Below are positions 20,931 through 32,662 of a DNA stretch of 64,000 nt, piece after piece. The notes under the pieces are model-generated. The model saw only the letters and a list, made by a program, of their open reading frames with translations. It was not told the origin of the DNA and searched no databases. Position 1 is the stretch's first letter. Each line of letters opens with the position of its first letter. Source of the stretch: Ganoderma boninense (taxonomy: Eukaryota; Basidiomycota; Agaricomycetes; Polyporales; Polyporaceae); the NCBI GenBank assembly GCA_002900995.3, contig CM035309.1, positions 3,850,389 to 3,914,388 of the forward strand. Direction: 5' to 3'. A program made the position numbers and the translations under genes.

Positions 20931-23900
20931 GATAAGTCATCTCAATTTGAAGCGAGTAGTACGGCCTCCGACGGTAGGAGGATGGGGTGGACTGTTCGTC
21001 GTACTGAAGGGGCTTCAACCATACGCCTGACGCTCATCTGGACTGCGCCAAGAGCCGGATCTGTGACAGACAAGGTCAGATAATGTCGGCAAACATAGAA
21101 AAACCCTCCCCTCCACTTGGCCAGTAAGATGTCAAGGGATATGGCGAGGGGTTTGATGAGAGGAACCTCCGGTCACAAGGAACAACGATGTAAAGGGTTG
21201 GTTTGTAATAACGCCCGGCGAGGAAGAAGTAGTGGCGAGACTTACTGCGTAGGCATGTTGATTGCTCCGAGCAACGATTCCCGATAGAGATCGGTTATAG
21301 CTTCAGTTAATTGATACCAAATTCGTCGAGGATGCTAGTAGCCGTGTTGTTTGGGTCGCGGCAGTGGGCTGCGGAGTAGACATGGGGTTTCAGTGTTCAA
21401 GCGCTCAGCGACAGAATTTCTGAAACACGGGTCTCGTCAGTAACGGCATGGCATAGATGCACACCGCAACGCCTACAATGATATGTCATGGCTACTCGCC
21501 TGAATACCGAATGTCCTGAGCGCAACTCCGACCGACACATAGACCCTCACCACGGCTTGCTGCGAGCGGGACGACGAGGCTCTGGATATCAAGGGCAACC
21601 CGCAGTGATCTCGCCACTTCGCGGAGACGGCGCTGGCTATGTGCCTCGTTGGGAAGGTCTTCACGACCGTATAGGAATCGCGCCGCATAGCGTTCGATTG
21701 CTCATACGAGGCGATGAACCCAATCACGGGCCTTCACCTCTCAGAGGCAGGTTGCCAGCGCGGAGCAAGATGCTATGAGACGCACCTGACGAGCCATCTT
21801 GTGAACCCACCGCCAAGCCTACTCGCCGAAAGACCCGTTTGAGACCGGAGGAAGGAGCCAAAGAGCACAGGAAGGACTTCTATGGATTTGATTGAATATG
21901 CTTGACGAAAAATCGCTCCCTGACATTGGTGTCGAAGACTGGGGCCTCGTTATCCAACGACGACAAGGGGTCCGCAAAGGGGGAAAGCACGTTAGACGGC
22001 CATGGATCGATGTTGTAGGGCAGCGGGATGATCTGGACAGAGATGAGGTTTTTCAGTAAATGGATAGGCTAAAGCTGGCGCGCGGGTGCATCTGGTGGCG
22101 GTTGGCGGGATGCCGTACGGCTTCTCAACTTCCGCATAGTCTGAAACTCGCACGGAGAGACACTGTGTCCCCAATAGTCACTTACGAAGTGCTTAAAGGG
22201 TGACCGTATGAGACCGAAAAAATAAATGAGGAAAGCTTGTGCATTAACCTGACCTCCCGGCGTTGAAGGAGCATCACGTCGCATCACGGGAAAGCTGGTA
22301 ATTGAGAACACAAGATCCCACTTCAGTCCGATAGAAAACTTGGGGAGAACGTGCGATGGACATATGACCACCATAGCTGATGAACAGAAGATAAGGCTTT
22401 GGCGTTCATGGCACGCCCCTGCTCTCTCCTCCCGAATTGCCAGCGAGAGAACTTTGAGTGACAACGGACGCCATGAAGGAGGCACGCGCGCCGCTGCGGA
22501 CCTGGCGGCTGTTAAACCGCCGTAAAACATCCATCTTTGGACCCGGTGGCAGAAGGCATCTCGCTGCCTACACTGTGGGTGTGGATGCAGGTCCGCTTGG
22601 GGGCGGAGGATTACCACAGCCTCAGGGTCATAGGTCCGCAAAGGAACAACCGCGCTGTTACTCGCGCACGCTCTTGGCCTTCCGTGCGGCATGCCTTGTC
22701 GAGGGCCCAACGATGCACAGGCAGGCTGTCACCTCGCTGGGAACTGTGCCCCCGCCCAACCCCAGGTCGGTCTCGCCATCGTCTACGGCGCGGTGGAGAA
22801 CTGTGGCGTCCTCGCGTGCTTCCCGCTTCCTTGCCACGCCGTTCAGAAGGCAGCGTGATCGCAGAGCGACACGATGGACAAGTTGTCCGGCAATAGGCAA
22901 TGCCTATACCAGCCTGGGTCGCGCGAAGTCGCGATGAGGATACACCGCGGCAGCCCGACCGTACCAGCACGGCAGATCCCGATCTGCACCTTCGTCAAAA
23001 TCTCAACGCCGAGCAGGCTCCGTCGCCAGTGCCCCTGGTCGTCGGGTTCCGTAACAAATGCGGGGGTTCGCCGCAAGCTACGTCGGGCATGGCAGCCGCG
23101 AGCCGTCCCGTTCGTCATGGGCCTCCCGAGGCTTCCGTCTCTCCTCCTGGGTGTGATCTAGACAGCACAGGTTCGGACGCTTGATCACGGTCGTCATAGA
23201 GGTCGCGACGTCCTTTGTCGGCCCGGGGAACGAGCATCATTGTCGTCGACCACGGATCACAGCCACATCTGGCACTTAACGCCGATGATGCAGCGTCTTC
23301 GCCGCCCGCTCTTCGAAGGTCTCCCAGCAGGAACGACGCTGCCAGTGTCATCGATGGCACGCCTCCCGGCAGCGATGGTTTGGGGAAGACGGCCGTCCGG
23401 CAACCAGTCCAGTATCTCGGAATGTGTGACACGCCGTCCCAGCATCACCGCGCTTCACCCGATCCAACGGCGGGTTCACGTTACAGACGTCGGGTGCCAT
23501 CGCGATGTGCAACTTGCAGCGCGACTAGAAGCTCCAACGATGTTGTGCCTGTCAAAGTGGGTGGTTGAGCCTGGACTATCGTTGATGATGTCCACAGTTG
23601 AAGGTAGACGCAGCGTCGTCCGAGCGCACTCACCGTGATCAACTCAGCTTCTCCCGCGCGTCCAGTGCGGGGGCCAATTGGATGATGTTCACAGAGTAGC
23701 GCAAGGTACTGCATAAATCGCGAGCGGAACTCGACCGGCGTAAGATACCCATTCCACCTATTGATAGATACATGGACTCTTGGGAGACGGTTAACGCCGA
23801 AATGTTCTTCGAGATCGCTCCGACACCGCATTCTCCACAGTCTGCTTCTGGAGATAAAGTAAGTCGTTGGTAAGTGACGGACCGCGGCAAATGATGGAGA

Positions 23901-24330
23901 ACTTACCGCACTACGCCGGCACCGAGACTCTGTTAGGGGGCATGTATCAGGAGACGTGAGCTGGGAGCGTAGGTTTCAGCGGACAAGAGGGGAATAGTTC
24001 AGTTCGAGGCTATGCCCCAAGCAGCAAGCCAGGGGACAAAGATGTCGCGTGAGAGAAGCCACATCATAGCTTCCGGTATTCAGAATGAGACCATATTCAT
24101 CAGCCGTAGGTGAGCCGCGTTCTAGCCGTGGTCAAGAAGCAGGACGTAATTGCACGCCTGCGACGAACTTTAGTAGCGCATGCTGAGTCCCGTATGGCTG
24201 CAGTCTGCATGCCCTTGCAACCCGAACTCCTGGTCAAAGAGCTTGAGGTACTCATCCCGAGAGATGCATCTGATCATGCGTAGAAGGGCTCAGAAACTAA
24301 CCTTCCGAATTTGATATTCCGAGCACGACC
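20931..24330. other. Long stretch with unresolved minus-strand fragments
   Basis: No complete gene could be built. Protein-like minus-strand pieces are: 21473-21727 (RDSYTVVKTFPTRHIASAVS), 22069-22480 (from an ATG at about 22480, MASVVTQSSLAGNSGGESRG, with a last exon EFQTMRKLRSRTASRQ), 23257-23448 (VTHSEILDWLPDGRLPQTIA and AGRRAIDDTGSVVPAGRPS) and 23639-23890 (ISALTVSQESMYLSIGGMGI to a stop at 23639). They may be several small genes or decayed ones. 24000-24330 shows nothing recognisable. Confidence 0.3.
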
Positions 24331-24335
24331 GGACT

Positions 24336-25656
24336 CTACAGACTGAACACGGCTCGCGGTCTCAGGCCTATGACCCCTCCACCTTTCCCATCCCATCCTG
24401 GAATGGGCGCCCTACACACCGGACACCTGTGCAGCACTCTCCATCAGTAACAAATCTGGCAGCGGCACGGACATGAGAGCGTACCTTGCAGTCATCCGTT
24501 CTCCCACCGGAAGCGTATAAGCCCCCCGCTGGATTGTGGTTTTCACCGCCGTGAACAGACACTCGCCACAAAGGACATGGCCGCAGGGCGTGATAGTGGC
24601 GTATGACGGCGGCGAGAAACAGATGGGACACGTATACGCCGCGAGAGGCTCCACTTCATCGATCGGCACCGTGTCGACGGGGCGCCGAGGTTGGGATTCT
24701 GCTGCCGGTGTCGTTTCTGTATCGTTGGTCGCCATGTGGGTGGAACGTAGCGGTTGGCCGTGGTCGGTGGTCGGAGAAAGGATCACTTTGTGAGCGGACG
24801 CACGGGATATCGGTGGGAAATCGAAAATTTCAAGAAATGGTACATCACTCGCGCTGGGAGGGGCATTCGTCGATGAAGGTACATCCGCGGGGGCGTCTTG
24901 TGCATGCGACGTGGAGGAATGTTGGCTCATCATACGAGCGAATGCAGCTGCGGGGTCGTCCGCGATCGCGTGAGACAGAGTGGTGTTCTGGGAGTCTCGC
25001 GCAGCGGGTGCTTCGGCGACGCTCAAACCTTGTGAAACGGAGGTGGTCTTTCCTGAACTATTCACCGAGGCCGTGGCTCCTGATGAGACATGTGTCGAGG
25101 ACGAACCTTCATATGTTCCAGCACCATCTGAGCCTACAGGCGGCACATCTGCAGCTGAATCCAGCGCCTTCAGATCAGGCGAGACGGATGGGATGTTCGG
25201 TGCGTACCTGTAGCCCTCTGCTTTCCCTTGCGCTTCCCACTCCTGCTGCTGCCCGAGATGGGGGACGGAGAGCGCCTCCTTTTCGTACCGGCCCTCACGG
25301 CACTGTCGCGGGTTGTGCTGCCGACAAAACTACTAACAAGCGCGTTATTCGCTCTGCTTGACTCTGCGGTATCCGGTGGCTCTTCCGACAAGGGCGGAAT
25401 ACATCCGGGAGAGTTGTGTGGGGAGCCTGCCAGACTATCCGGGTCTTCTGGGTATAGAAGCTGAGAGCTGGCTGATTGAGACCTGGAACGCGAGCGAGAA
25501 GGCGATACAGTGGAGGAACGAGCCCCAGCACTTGATGAAACTCCTCGTTGTCGGCGGGGACGGACAGACCTATTCGAGACAGTTGTGGGTGCAGGTAGTG
25601 GCGCCAACGGGGAAGAGGGGGTGAGGTCGATGCTAGCCTTTCCTCCGTGAGCCATC
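24336..25656 (-). CDS. RING-finger protein, likely E3 ubiquitin ligase
   Basis: The ATG at 25656 (MAHGGKASIDLTPSSPLAP) is preferred over an upstream GTG. Exon 1 is Ser/Pro/Arg-rich and disordered and contains the basic run GTKRRRSPSPISGSSRSGKR. Exon 2 starts AADVPPVGSDGAG after a gtacgc donor and holds the RING: CPICFSPPSYATITPCGHVL, then CGECLFTAVKTTI. The last Cys pair is in exon 3, CPVCRAPIPGWDGKGG, after an intron that splits MTAR|CPVC; the stop is at 24336. All eight zinc ligands of a C3HC4 RING are visible. The layout (long disordered N-terminus, C-terminal RING) resembles SLX8/RNF4-like SUMO-targeted ligases, but SUMO-interaction motifs are not obvious, so only ubiquitin-ligase activity is inferred. 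Confidence 0.8.
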
Positions 25657-25659
25657 TCG

Positions 25660-26680
25660 CAGAACAGGAACACCGAGTGCTCCTTGAGGCAGAGGTGAGC
25701 GATAAATCGGACGAAGTGGTGGTAACGGCGAGAGAGGGATCTCAGTGACGCGCGCTAGCCGCGCTTGCCTGCAATGGGACCCGCGGTCTCCCGCGCCTCT
25801 GCCGATCTGAAGATTCGCACCTGCTGAGTGTCGTGCATCGGGACGAAGCAAAAGGCATAGAACCTCTTCATTCCCACTGATCCAGGCGCACCCCACTTCT
25901 AGGATCCCACAACGCAACTACAGCATGGAGCATCCATGTACGTGGAAGAAGATTCTCAGATCATGCGACGCCGATTCGATTTCCGACTGCAGTAAGTACT
26001 AGTCACCAGCAGACCCTCAGTTTGCGAAAGTCTCCGAGTCTCCGAGTCCCGTCTCCTTGGCAGGCTGCGAGTCGTTGCCATTGCTCTCTTATCTGTATCA
26101 TTCGACTCTGACGGCATCCCTATCTCATCTCCAGCGCACGAAGTTGTTCGTAGGGTAGCGTTGCTGTATTCAGGTATAGAATCGTCTCTGCAGCTTCGAA
26201 TGCTCGGTTCGTGCCACTCGCCCAAAGACATGTTTCTCAACCACGTCAATTCTGCCCCCACAGGCCCCTCCAGGATTCAGTCTACTCCGAAGTATCCCGG
26301 GGTCTTCTTCAGACCTCCGTGGAAAAATAGGTTCTCGTTGACGGTGCCGGCCACGCCGAGGCGGGCTCTCCAGATGCCCGCCAAAATCCGACATTCATCA
26401 CGACGCACACGCCGGAGTCAGTTGCCTGGTTCCTGAGCTCCATCTGCATTCCGTGGGGTTTAGGACCGGCCACGGGATGCCCGAAGAAGACTTTCGTAGG
26501 ACAGCTGTTCATCTGCCAGTGCATGGTTTTTTAGTAGAAACTTCCGACGATCAGCCGCACACGGCCCAGGAAGGCAAGACTTAGTCCGAACATCTTCCTG
26601 CATTCGTATAAACGTGGACGAGTGGCGGCGATGTACTGTAGTTCTCACTGCCTCGGGAAGACCTTGGACTTGAAACGACT
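25660..26680. other. Stretch with unresolved frames
   Basis: Minus-strand frames at 25633-25917, 25956-26261 and 26309-26524 are open, the last reading MQMELRNQATDSGVCVVMN and VGFWRASGEPASAWPAPS, but I could not assemble a gene. The right end is the promoter of the esterase gene. Confidence 0.3.
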
Positions 26681-26689
26681 GGAACGATC

Positions 26690-28383
26690 ATGTTCTCAAG
26701 GTTGGGCCTAGCCGCGTTGGCATCGGTCGTGTTTGTGCGCTGCGTCATCGCTCAGCAGTCGGTCTGGGCCCAGTGTAAGTTGATTGACCACTCATTACGT
26801 CGCCAGCAAAGCTCAGTGGTTCTTATATAGGCGGTGGGATAGGATGGACTGGGGAGACCACTTGTGTGGACGGGTACGCACGGTTCAGAAATAGTTTGCT
26901 CTTTGCTCACAGTGCTCTTCACACCCGTGAATAAACAGGGCCGTTTGTACTAAGCAAAATGACTGTGAGTAGATGAATACGATACTCACTGGACCAACTA
27001 ACCTTGGATCGCCTGTGTGTGGATAGACTACAGCCAGTGCCTCCCAGGTACGGCAACCACTGCACCCTCGACGACGACGACCTCGATCGCGACTGCGCCA
27101 ACCAGTGTGCCAAGCGGCATCGAAAAGGCAAACTTCTGGTTCAGTTTGTGAGGAATTGCATCATATAGTCCGGACTTGATGATGAAACGCACTGACCCAC
27201 CAGCGCAATCTCAGCGGCGACTCCTACACTCAAACCGGCTTCACTACCACGGATGCCATTCCGGTCCCAGGCAATCCGCTCGGCAACCCTCCCTACCCAG
27301 GCTACACTGCTGTCGGAGGCACGAATTGGATCGATGTCGACACGACGGTGTACAACAAGTCGCTGGTCCTAACGTACAACTACGCGTACGGCGGCGCGAC
27401 GATCAACGCGTCCCTCGTGGCGCCATACGAGCCGACGGTGCTCTCGCTGATCGACCAGGTGAACGAGTTCCTCGGGCAGGCCGCGAACAAGCCCGCGACG
27501 GCCCCCTGGACTAGCGAGAATGCGTTGTTTTCGGTGTGGATCGGGATTAATGACATAGGGAACAGCTATTATCAGAGCAGAGATCGCGATGCGTAAGTGA
27601 TCACATAGCTCGAGAGCGAGTTCGAGAGCCCTACCGCGTTACTGACATGGAGTTTGCGGGATAGGTTTTCCGACCTGCTTCTAGGCTCGTACTTTGGCCA
27701 GGTTCAGCAGCTTGTGAGAGCTCTCTCGGTTCTCACTTCATAGAAACTGATGCAATACTTATCCGCGTGCAGTAGTACGCACAAGCGCGATGGAATTGTT
27801 GGGTTGGTTGATTGATATTGTTCTCGCAGCGATGTTGGGGCGAGGAACTTCCTCTTCGTCAACGTGCCGCCTGTCGATCGATCCCCTTTGGTAAGCTCCG
27901 TCTTTGCAAGTGGGTTTCCACAGTACCAACGTACTCACAATTCCGTCCTTCGTAGATGCTGGCTCAGAGCGCTGATGCTCAGGCCCTCGAGAAGACCGTC
28001 ATCGCAGGGTATAATTCAAAGCTTGCTGCCAGGATGCAATCATTTGCCGCAGCGAATGCGGGGGTCAGTGCTACTCAGTCAACTTTTGAAACGAGCCAGA
28101 TCAACTCACCAATGTTTTAGGTGAAGACCTGGCTCTGGGACTCCAATGCGGCGTTCACCAAGGTCTTGGACGACCCGACGGCATACGGATTTGTCGACAA
28201 CACATCGTACGGCGACAACACGAACGACTTCTGGGGGAACAACTATCACCCATCGAGTGTGTCGACTTTTCTACTACGCGTCTGCACGTTAGCTGATCGC
28301 CTCATCTCTCCTCTTCTATAGGCGCTGCCCATACGATTTGGGGCCAGGCAGTGGCTGCTGTGCTGAACGACACCGTCTGGTAA
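26690..28383 (+). CDS. Secreted CBM1 + SGNH carbohydrate esterase (CE16-like)
   Basis: The ATG at 26690 begins a signal peptide (MFSRLGLAALASVVFVRCVI, cleavage near AQQ). A family 1 cellulose-binding module follows (QSVWAQCGGIGWTGETTCVD, then CTKQNDYYSQCLP) with its Cys pattern and aromatic residues. A Thr/Ser/Pro linker leads to the SGNH hydrolase domain: block I FWFSFGDSYTQTGF, block III WIGINDIGNSY, VNVPPVDRSPLM, and the C-terminal His block NNYHPS-SAAHTIWGQAVAAV. This matches acetyl-esterases acting on plant-polysaccharide oligomers, so extracellular plant cell-wall degradation is the likely role. Exons include 26690-26774, 26831-26873, 26939-26964, 27027-27147, 27215-27592, 27665-27713 and 27830-27890. 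Keeping SYFGQVQQLYDVGARNF in frame appears to need a 2-nt exon at 27773-27774. Start and stop are secure. Confidence 0.85.
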
Positions 28384-28629
28384 AGCCATTGGTAAACATT
28401 GGTTACGAAAATTGTGGAGCTTTGTCAGACCGTGCTGGGCTTGTTCGCTGGATACATGTGGGCGTTGTGGATTCTGGCCTGAGACCTTTGTGGCCATGGT
28501 ACCGGTATAATAGATTGAGCTTGAAGCCTAGCTCGAGTGCTTCTCGGAAGGTTACAAATTGCCGGGTAAGGTCAATTGGGTGAGGACGAAGTTGGGGTCG
28601 CAAGTCGTAGGAAGCGGCGCTCGAAAATA

Positions 28630-28914
28630 TCAGTGAGCGCAGACGAGCGCGCACGAGTCACAGGCGCCGACACGTCGAACGTTTCCCCCTTCTCCAAAAC
28701 ACCTTGCAGCTTTTGGATCCCCTCGTGACATGCATTTTATTCGCATCTTCTCTGAGAAACTTATCAGCAAGCTCTCGCCGATCGCTGACGTAACGTAACC
28801 TCCAACACACTCCGCGAAACTCCCACTTTCGATGTTCAAGGTGCCATCTGCGTTCAACACTCTGGTTTCAGATCTTTCCAGAGGAGGGGCATCTGGTATC
28901 GCATTTTCAGCCAT
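28630..28914 (-). CDS. Small hypothetical protein
   Basis: ATG at 28914, single open frame MAENAIPDAPPLERSETRVL, NADGTLNIESGSFAECVGG, ISFSEKMRIKCMSRGDPK to a stop at 28630. It is convergent with the esterase gene. The N-terminal half is convincing; the rest might be an intron read-through. No family recognised. Confidence 0.35.
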   Translation of the reverse strand: MAENAIPDAPPLERSETRVLNADGTLNIESGSFAECVGGYVTSAIGESLLISFSEKMRIKCMSRGDPKAARCFGEGGNVRRVGACDSCALVCAH

Positions 28915-29328
28915 GAAACGGATTTTGTTCAGAACTTCGTTGAATATGGTTCAGAAAATAATGGCCAAGGTGCGCGTCGGGAGGGATATTTGAGACAAGG
29001 TGCGTTATTCCACCTTTATACGCGACGACCCCTTTGTGACTGGTCTTTCGGGTCATTGTAGTACACATGCCGTCGATGAAAGCACGTCGAGTGCAGGCTT
29101 CGCAACCGGTCCAAACTGAGTCGTCCCGAAGCTGAACCTGTGGCGCACTGTGCGCGTCTGGGTCAACAATGCTGCATCGAAAGTCCTGGCGCCACTACAT
29201 GAGGCGGGTATGCGTTGGCGTGCCTTTTGTGGCACGTATTGGGTCGGTATGTAGGCATGTTTTCACAATGGCGGTTTCCGGTATTGCAGTTCTGTTACGG
29301 TGTCGTGACCTTGCACTTGCCCTCGGCG

Positions 29329-29337
29329 TATAAAAAT
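29329..29337 (+). promoter_or_regulatory. TATA box
   Basis: tataaaaat lies about 90 bp upstream of the ATG at 29422 and is followed by a pyrimidine-rich stretch (ctccctctctcacc), a common fungal core-promoter layout. It is the clearest TATA element in the window. Confidence 0.55.
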
Positions 29338-29421
29338 ATTCGGGACATCCGCGTTGCCCTTCGCTGCCTCCCTCTCTCACCACCACTCCATTCGTCCCTC
29401 CTCGCCCTCCGACCACAAAGG

Positions 29422-30529
29422 ATGTCCCACGCGCCCGCACTACGCGCCTGTTCTAGGACCAGCTTTGATGATGCCTCTGGCGTCGGGGAGGACTTGGAGG
29501 CCGGCAGAACTTTGCGTGCGTCTCCAACCACCATATTCTATCGGGTCGCATCTTGTATCAATCTCATCGCCTTTCCACGCAGTTGAAGAGCTCAACCGAG
29601 CCAAGCAGGCTTCAGTCAGAGTCAAATCTGGGGTTTCAACACCAGGCGGGGAGACGTCGCCCTCTGAACTGCTTGGTCAACGCCTTTCATACTCGGAAGC
29701 GTACCTTTGCTGACTTGTCCTTGATAGAGAACATGTTTCTCGAGAGCTGCGACATCACGGAGGTAGACGCGTCATTCGAGGACACCCCAGTTGAGCTTCC
29801 TGTTGTCGGTACGTCGTGGATCACACGTTCCGGCTTCCATCCTTATGTGTGGTTATAGACATCACGAGAGCGGGTTCCTTGGAGCAGAAGGCGTCCTTTC
29901 TCCCTTCTCGCGGTGGATCTGAGACTGTCACTAGTAAGTTCTTCATCCCTTGGTGATCACCTCTTCCATGAATGCCGAACGCCGCCCTGTAGAGCTTCCA
30001 TTGATCGTTGGTTCATCTGAGCCCATTTTTGTGCCCTCCAGTCGCCCGATAACCCCTTTCCCTCTTCCGGCCTGTCAACTACCGCCGAAGTCGTGCACGG
30101 ACTGCCACCACAGGAACACTCCGCTCACGGTGCGCCAGAAGCGCTTCCAATACCTTCAGACCATGTGGTACGCCGCTGTATCTCTATCCACGGATCACTA
30201 CGTTCATCACGCTAGCTTCTTCTGACAGTGGCAGTCCTTCTCCTGTCCTTCCCGGGCTACTTAACGCCTCGGAGCCTCTGTCCGAGAGATGCGACTGGAA
30301 GATCAGAGGTGGCACCGTCGGCGACTGGCGCAAGTGCCCCAAGCGACCGCCCCCTGCGTTCGAGCAGCACTTCAATGGCTCCAAGTTCCATCTGCTGGAG
30401 ACGCGGCGCCGTGATCTCGATAGGACACTTCGAGCACGCGCAGCCAAGCAGATAGGCGTCCCCATCCATATGTACGTCCGTAATACGCCCTTTTTCGAGT
30501 GGCCGACCCCACCCCGCATGGATTGGTGA
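29422..30529 (+). CDS. Hypothetical Cys-motif protein, six introns
   Basis: ATG at 29422 (MSHAPALRACSRTSFDDASG). Every junction keeps phase: LEELNRAKQASVRVKSGVS, ENMFLESCDITEVDASFED, DITRAGSLEQKASFLPS, KLPLIVGSSEPIFVPSSRP, then CQLPPKSCTDCHHRNTPLTV with RQKRFQYLQTMC, and a last exon GSPSPVLPGLLNASEPL, SERCDWKIRGGTVGDWRKC, ETRRRDLDRTLRARAAKQIG and NTPFFEWPTPPRMDW, with the stop at 30529. Introns are about 50-67 nt. The CTDCHH and later Cys residues could bind metal, but no known domain is recognised. The C-terminal third is basic and helical. Confidence 0.7.
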
Positions 30530-32660
30530 ATGTCGTCATTTTCCGCCGAGGTGTCACCTTCATCGAGGATGAGCTCCGTGTCGGGCCTCCCATTAGACTC
30601 TTTCTTTTTGCGCCGTCGTTCTTGCTCATTTACAGCGACTCGTTCATTTGTCCAACCGCGATCCACGTCCCGATACTAAATTCAGCATGTTACTTTTGTT
30701 TTATGCCGCGCTGATTCCATCTTTGGCTTGCTATGACTTTGTTACATCTAATTCCTGAATCCCTTCCACATCGTGAATGTCTTTTCCTATTGTACCCACT
30801 TAGTTACGAATAGTCATGTAGCCTCAGTTTCACATATCCTGTCAATGGTCCGTTCCCGAATACACTGGTAATGTAGCATGTTTTGAAGCCCGTCGATTGG
30901 TAAAAGTACCCAAGCCAAGTTAAGCCGGTGGGATTGCAGCACATCAAAAACGCGATGCGGTGCAACCTCTCGAGAGTGGCAGCCGCCTGCGAAGTACCTG
31001 TTGCCGCTAGAGGGTTCCTGTTCTTCGGGGCCGGAAAGGCCGAGAGCGGGCAATGCATGACGGTTACTAGAGCCTCAGATAGCATCCCTCACAGAAGCGT
31101 GCCAGCTGATTACGTGTGAGCATGGGAACCGCACCTCCGTGCTCGAATCTGGATGGAAGCTTTGCGATTCGGAAGCTCTACCAAGCAGGAGGTGGCGGTG
31201 CCCGCTGGGGGATTTAGGGTGCACGTTAGCGAAGTGAATTGGTCGTGGGCTCCGTAGTTCCTGTTACGGAATGGAGAATAAGTTGCCGACGCGTACATCG
31301 GAAGATTGGAGGACGTCAACCTCAGATGAAATATCCTAGCCTGAGCAGGTCTCAAAGTCTACAGCTCTACAGGGTGTCGAGATGCCAGCGCGACAGCGAC
31401 ATAACCGAGGCTGTGAGACAGTTCTGCTCTCGGATGTGACCTTTTAGCATGCGAAGAGTACAGTACTTACAAAGCGGTGTTGGCAGTCTGCAGATAGCTG
31501 CGGATTAGTTCACATCGAAGTCGTGCAACGGCGCAAGAGCTCGGAAGGCGATGCGCTTTCGACCCCGGCAATTTCCTATTGGACACGGAGAGCGCCATAG
31601 CATCTGGTCGTCAGGAAACGATTCCCGCTGGATGTACACTGTGATCGGCCCTACTCTTGTCAGCCCGTTCTAGTCGATGCTGATGGGAGCTGAAGCCACA
31701 GACATCCCTTAAACGAAACCACTGTGGAATAGTCAGGAGAAGGCCCACCTAGGCCAAGGACTTCCGATAAAGGACCCCCGACCCGCCTAACGCCATCATC
31801 ACCAGCATGACAGTCATCCGCCGCCAGCATGTCAGGCTCCAAGTGCGATAAGGCCGTTTAGATGCTCCCTGCGAAGGTATGCATAGACGGCACCAGTGTT
31901 TCCAGTAATCTTCCTCACATCCATCTATCCCTCAGGGTAGGGCCACATCAGAGTAAGCTGGTGACCTGTCCTGGTCACAAAACGATGCACGATAAGACGA
32001 GGGATGCAGGTACAACATGACACTAATAGCCGTCACGAAGGAATTGGCTATCGAATGGTTCGAATGGAGTAGCTCGCCCTGACCCAGAAATTAACTCGCG
32101 GTGGGAAGCGGCGCTGTCACGATCCAACATTCAGTTAGCTCGAGGCGAAATTTATCGGTCAGTCCAGAGTTCTCGAAGACTCATGTTGTAAATAATGTGC
32201 TCACTGCTGGATATAGTCCAGCTAGAGCATATCTCCAAGTATAGTCCTGGAAGTCGCTCTACTGTGCTGATGATGAACACTGGTCTCCAACTCCAACAAG
32301 GACACCCCCACGTCTTTTGTCTTACGCGTCTCATTAAGGAATGTTGCTGAGAGAGGAAGGCAAAGAAATTCGCAGGCTAGAACCTGTGCTGCTTTGTTCT
32401 ACGGCCGGTCCAGGCGCTCGCCAAAGCTGCTCAACCAGAGCGCTTTCCCGCTTAAACCAGTTTGTTCTCTCCCTTGAGCATCGACCAACCTCTTTTCTAC
32501 AAGAATCCTCTCCCCTCTGTACAGTACGACACTCAACTACGGTCCATTGCTAATACTCCTGAAACTCCCTGGCATCGACAGCGTCATCCACTGCATCCTT
32601 GTGGCCTGATATATCTGCAGCATCAACCACCGTTGTTCGTTGGGCTTCCTCCCTTGTCCA
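30530..32660. other. Long intergenic stretch
   Basis: About 2.1 kb with only short frames on both strands (longest near 30804-31119) and no splice-consistent model, repeats, tRNA or transposon ends that I can support. The rightmost 300 bp is Pro/Ser-poor 5' leader sequence of the next gene. Confidence 0.4.
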
Positions 32661-32662
32661 GG

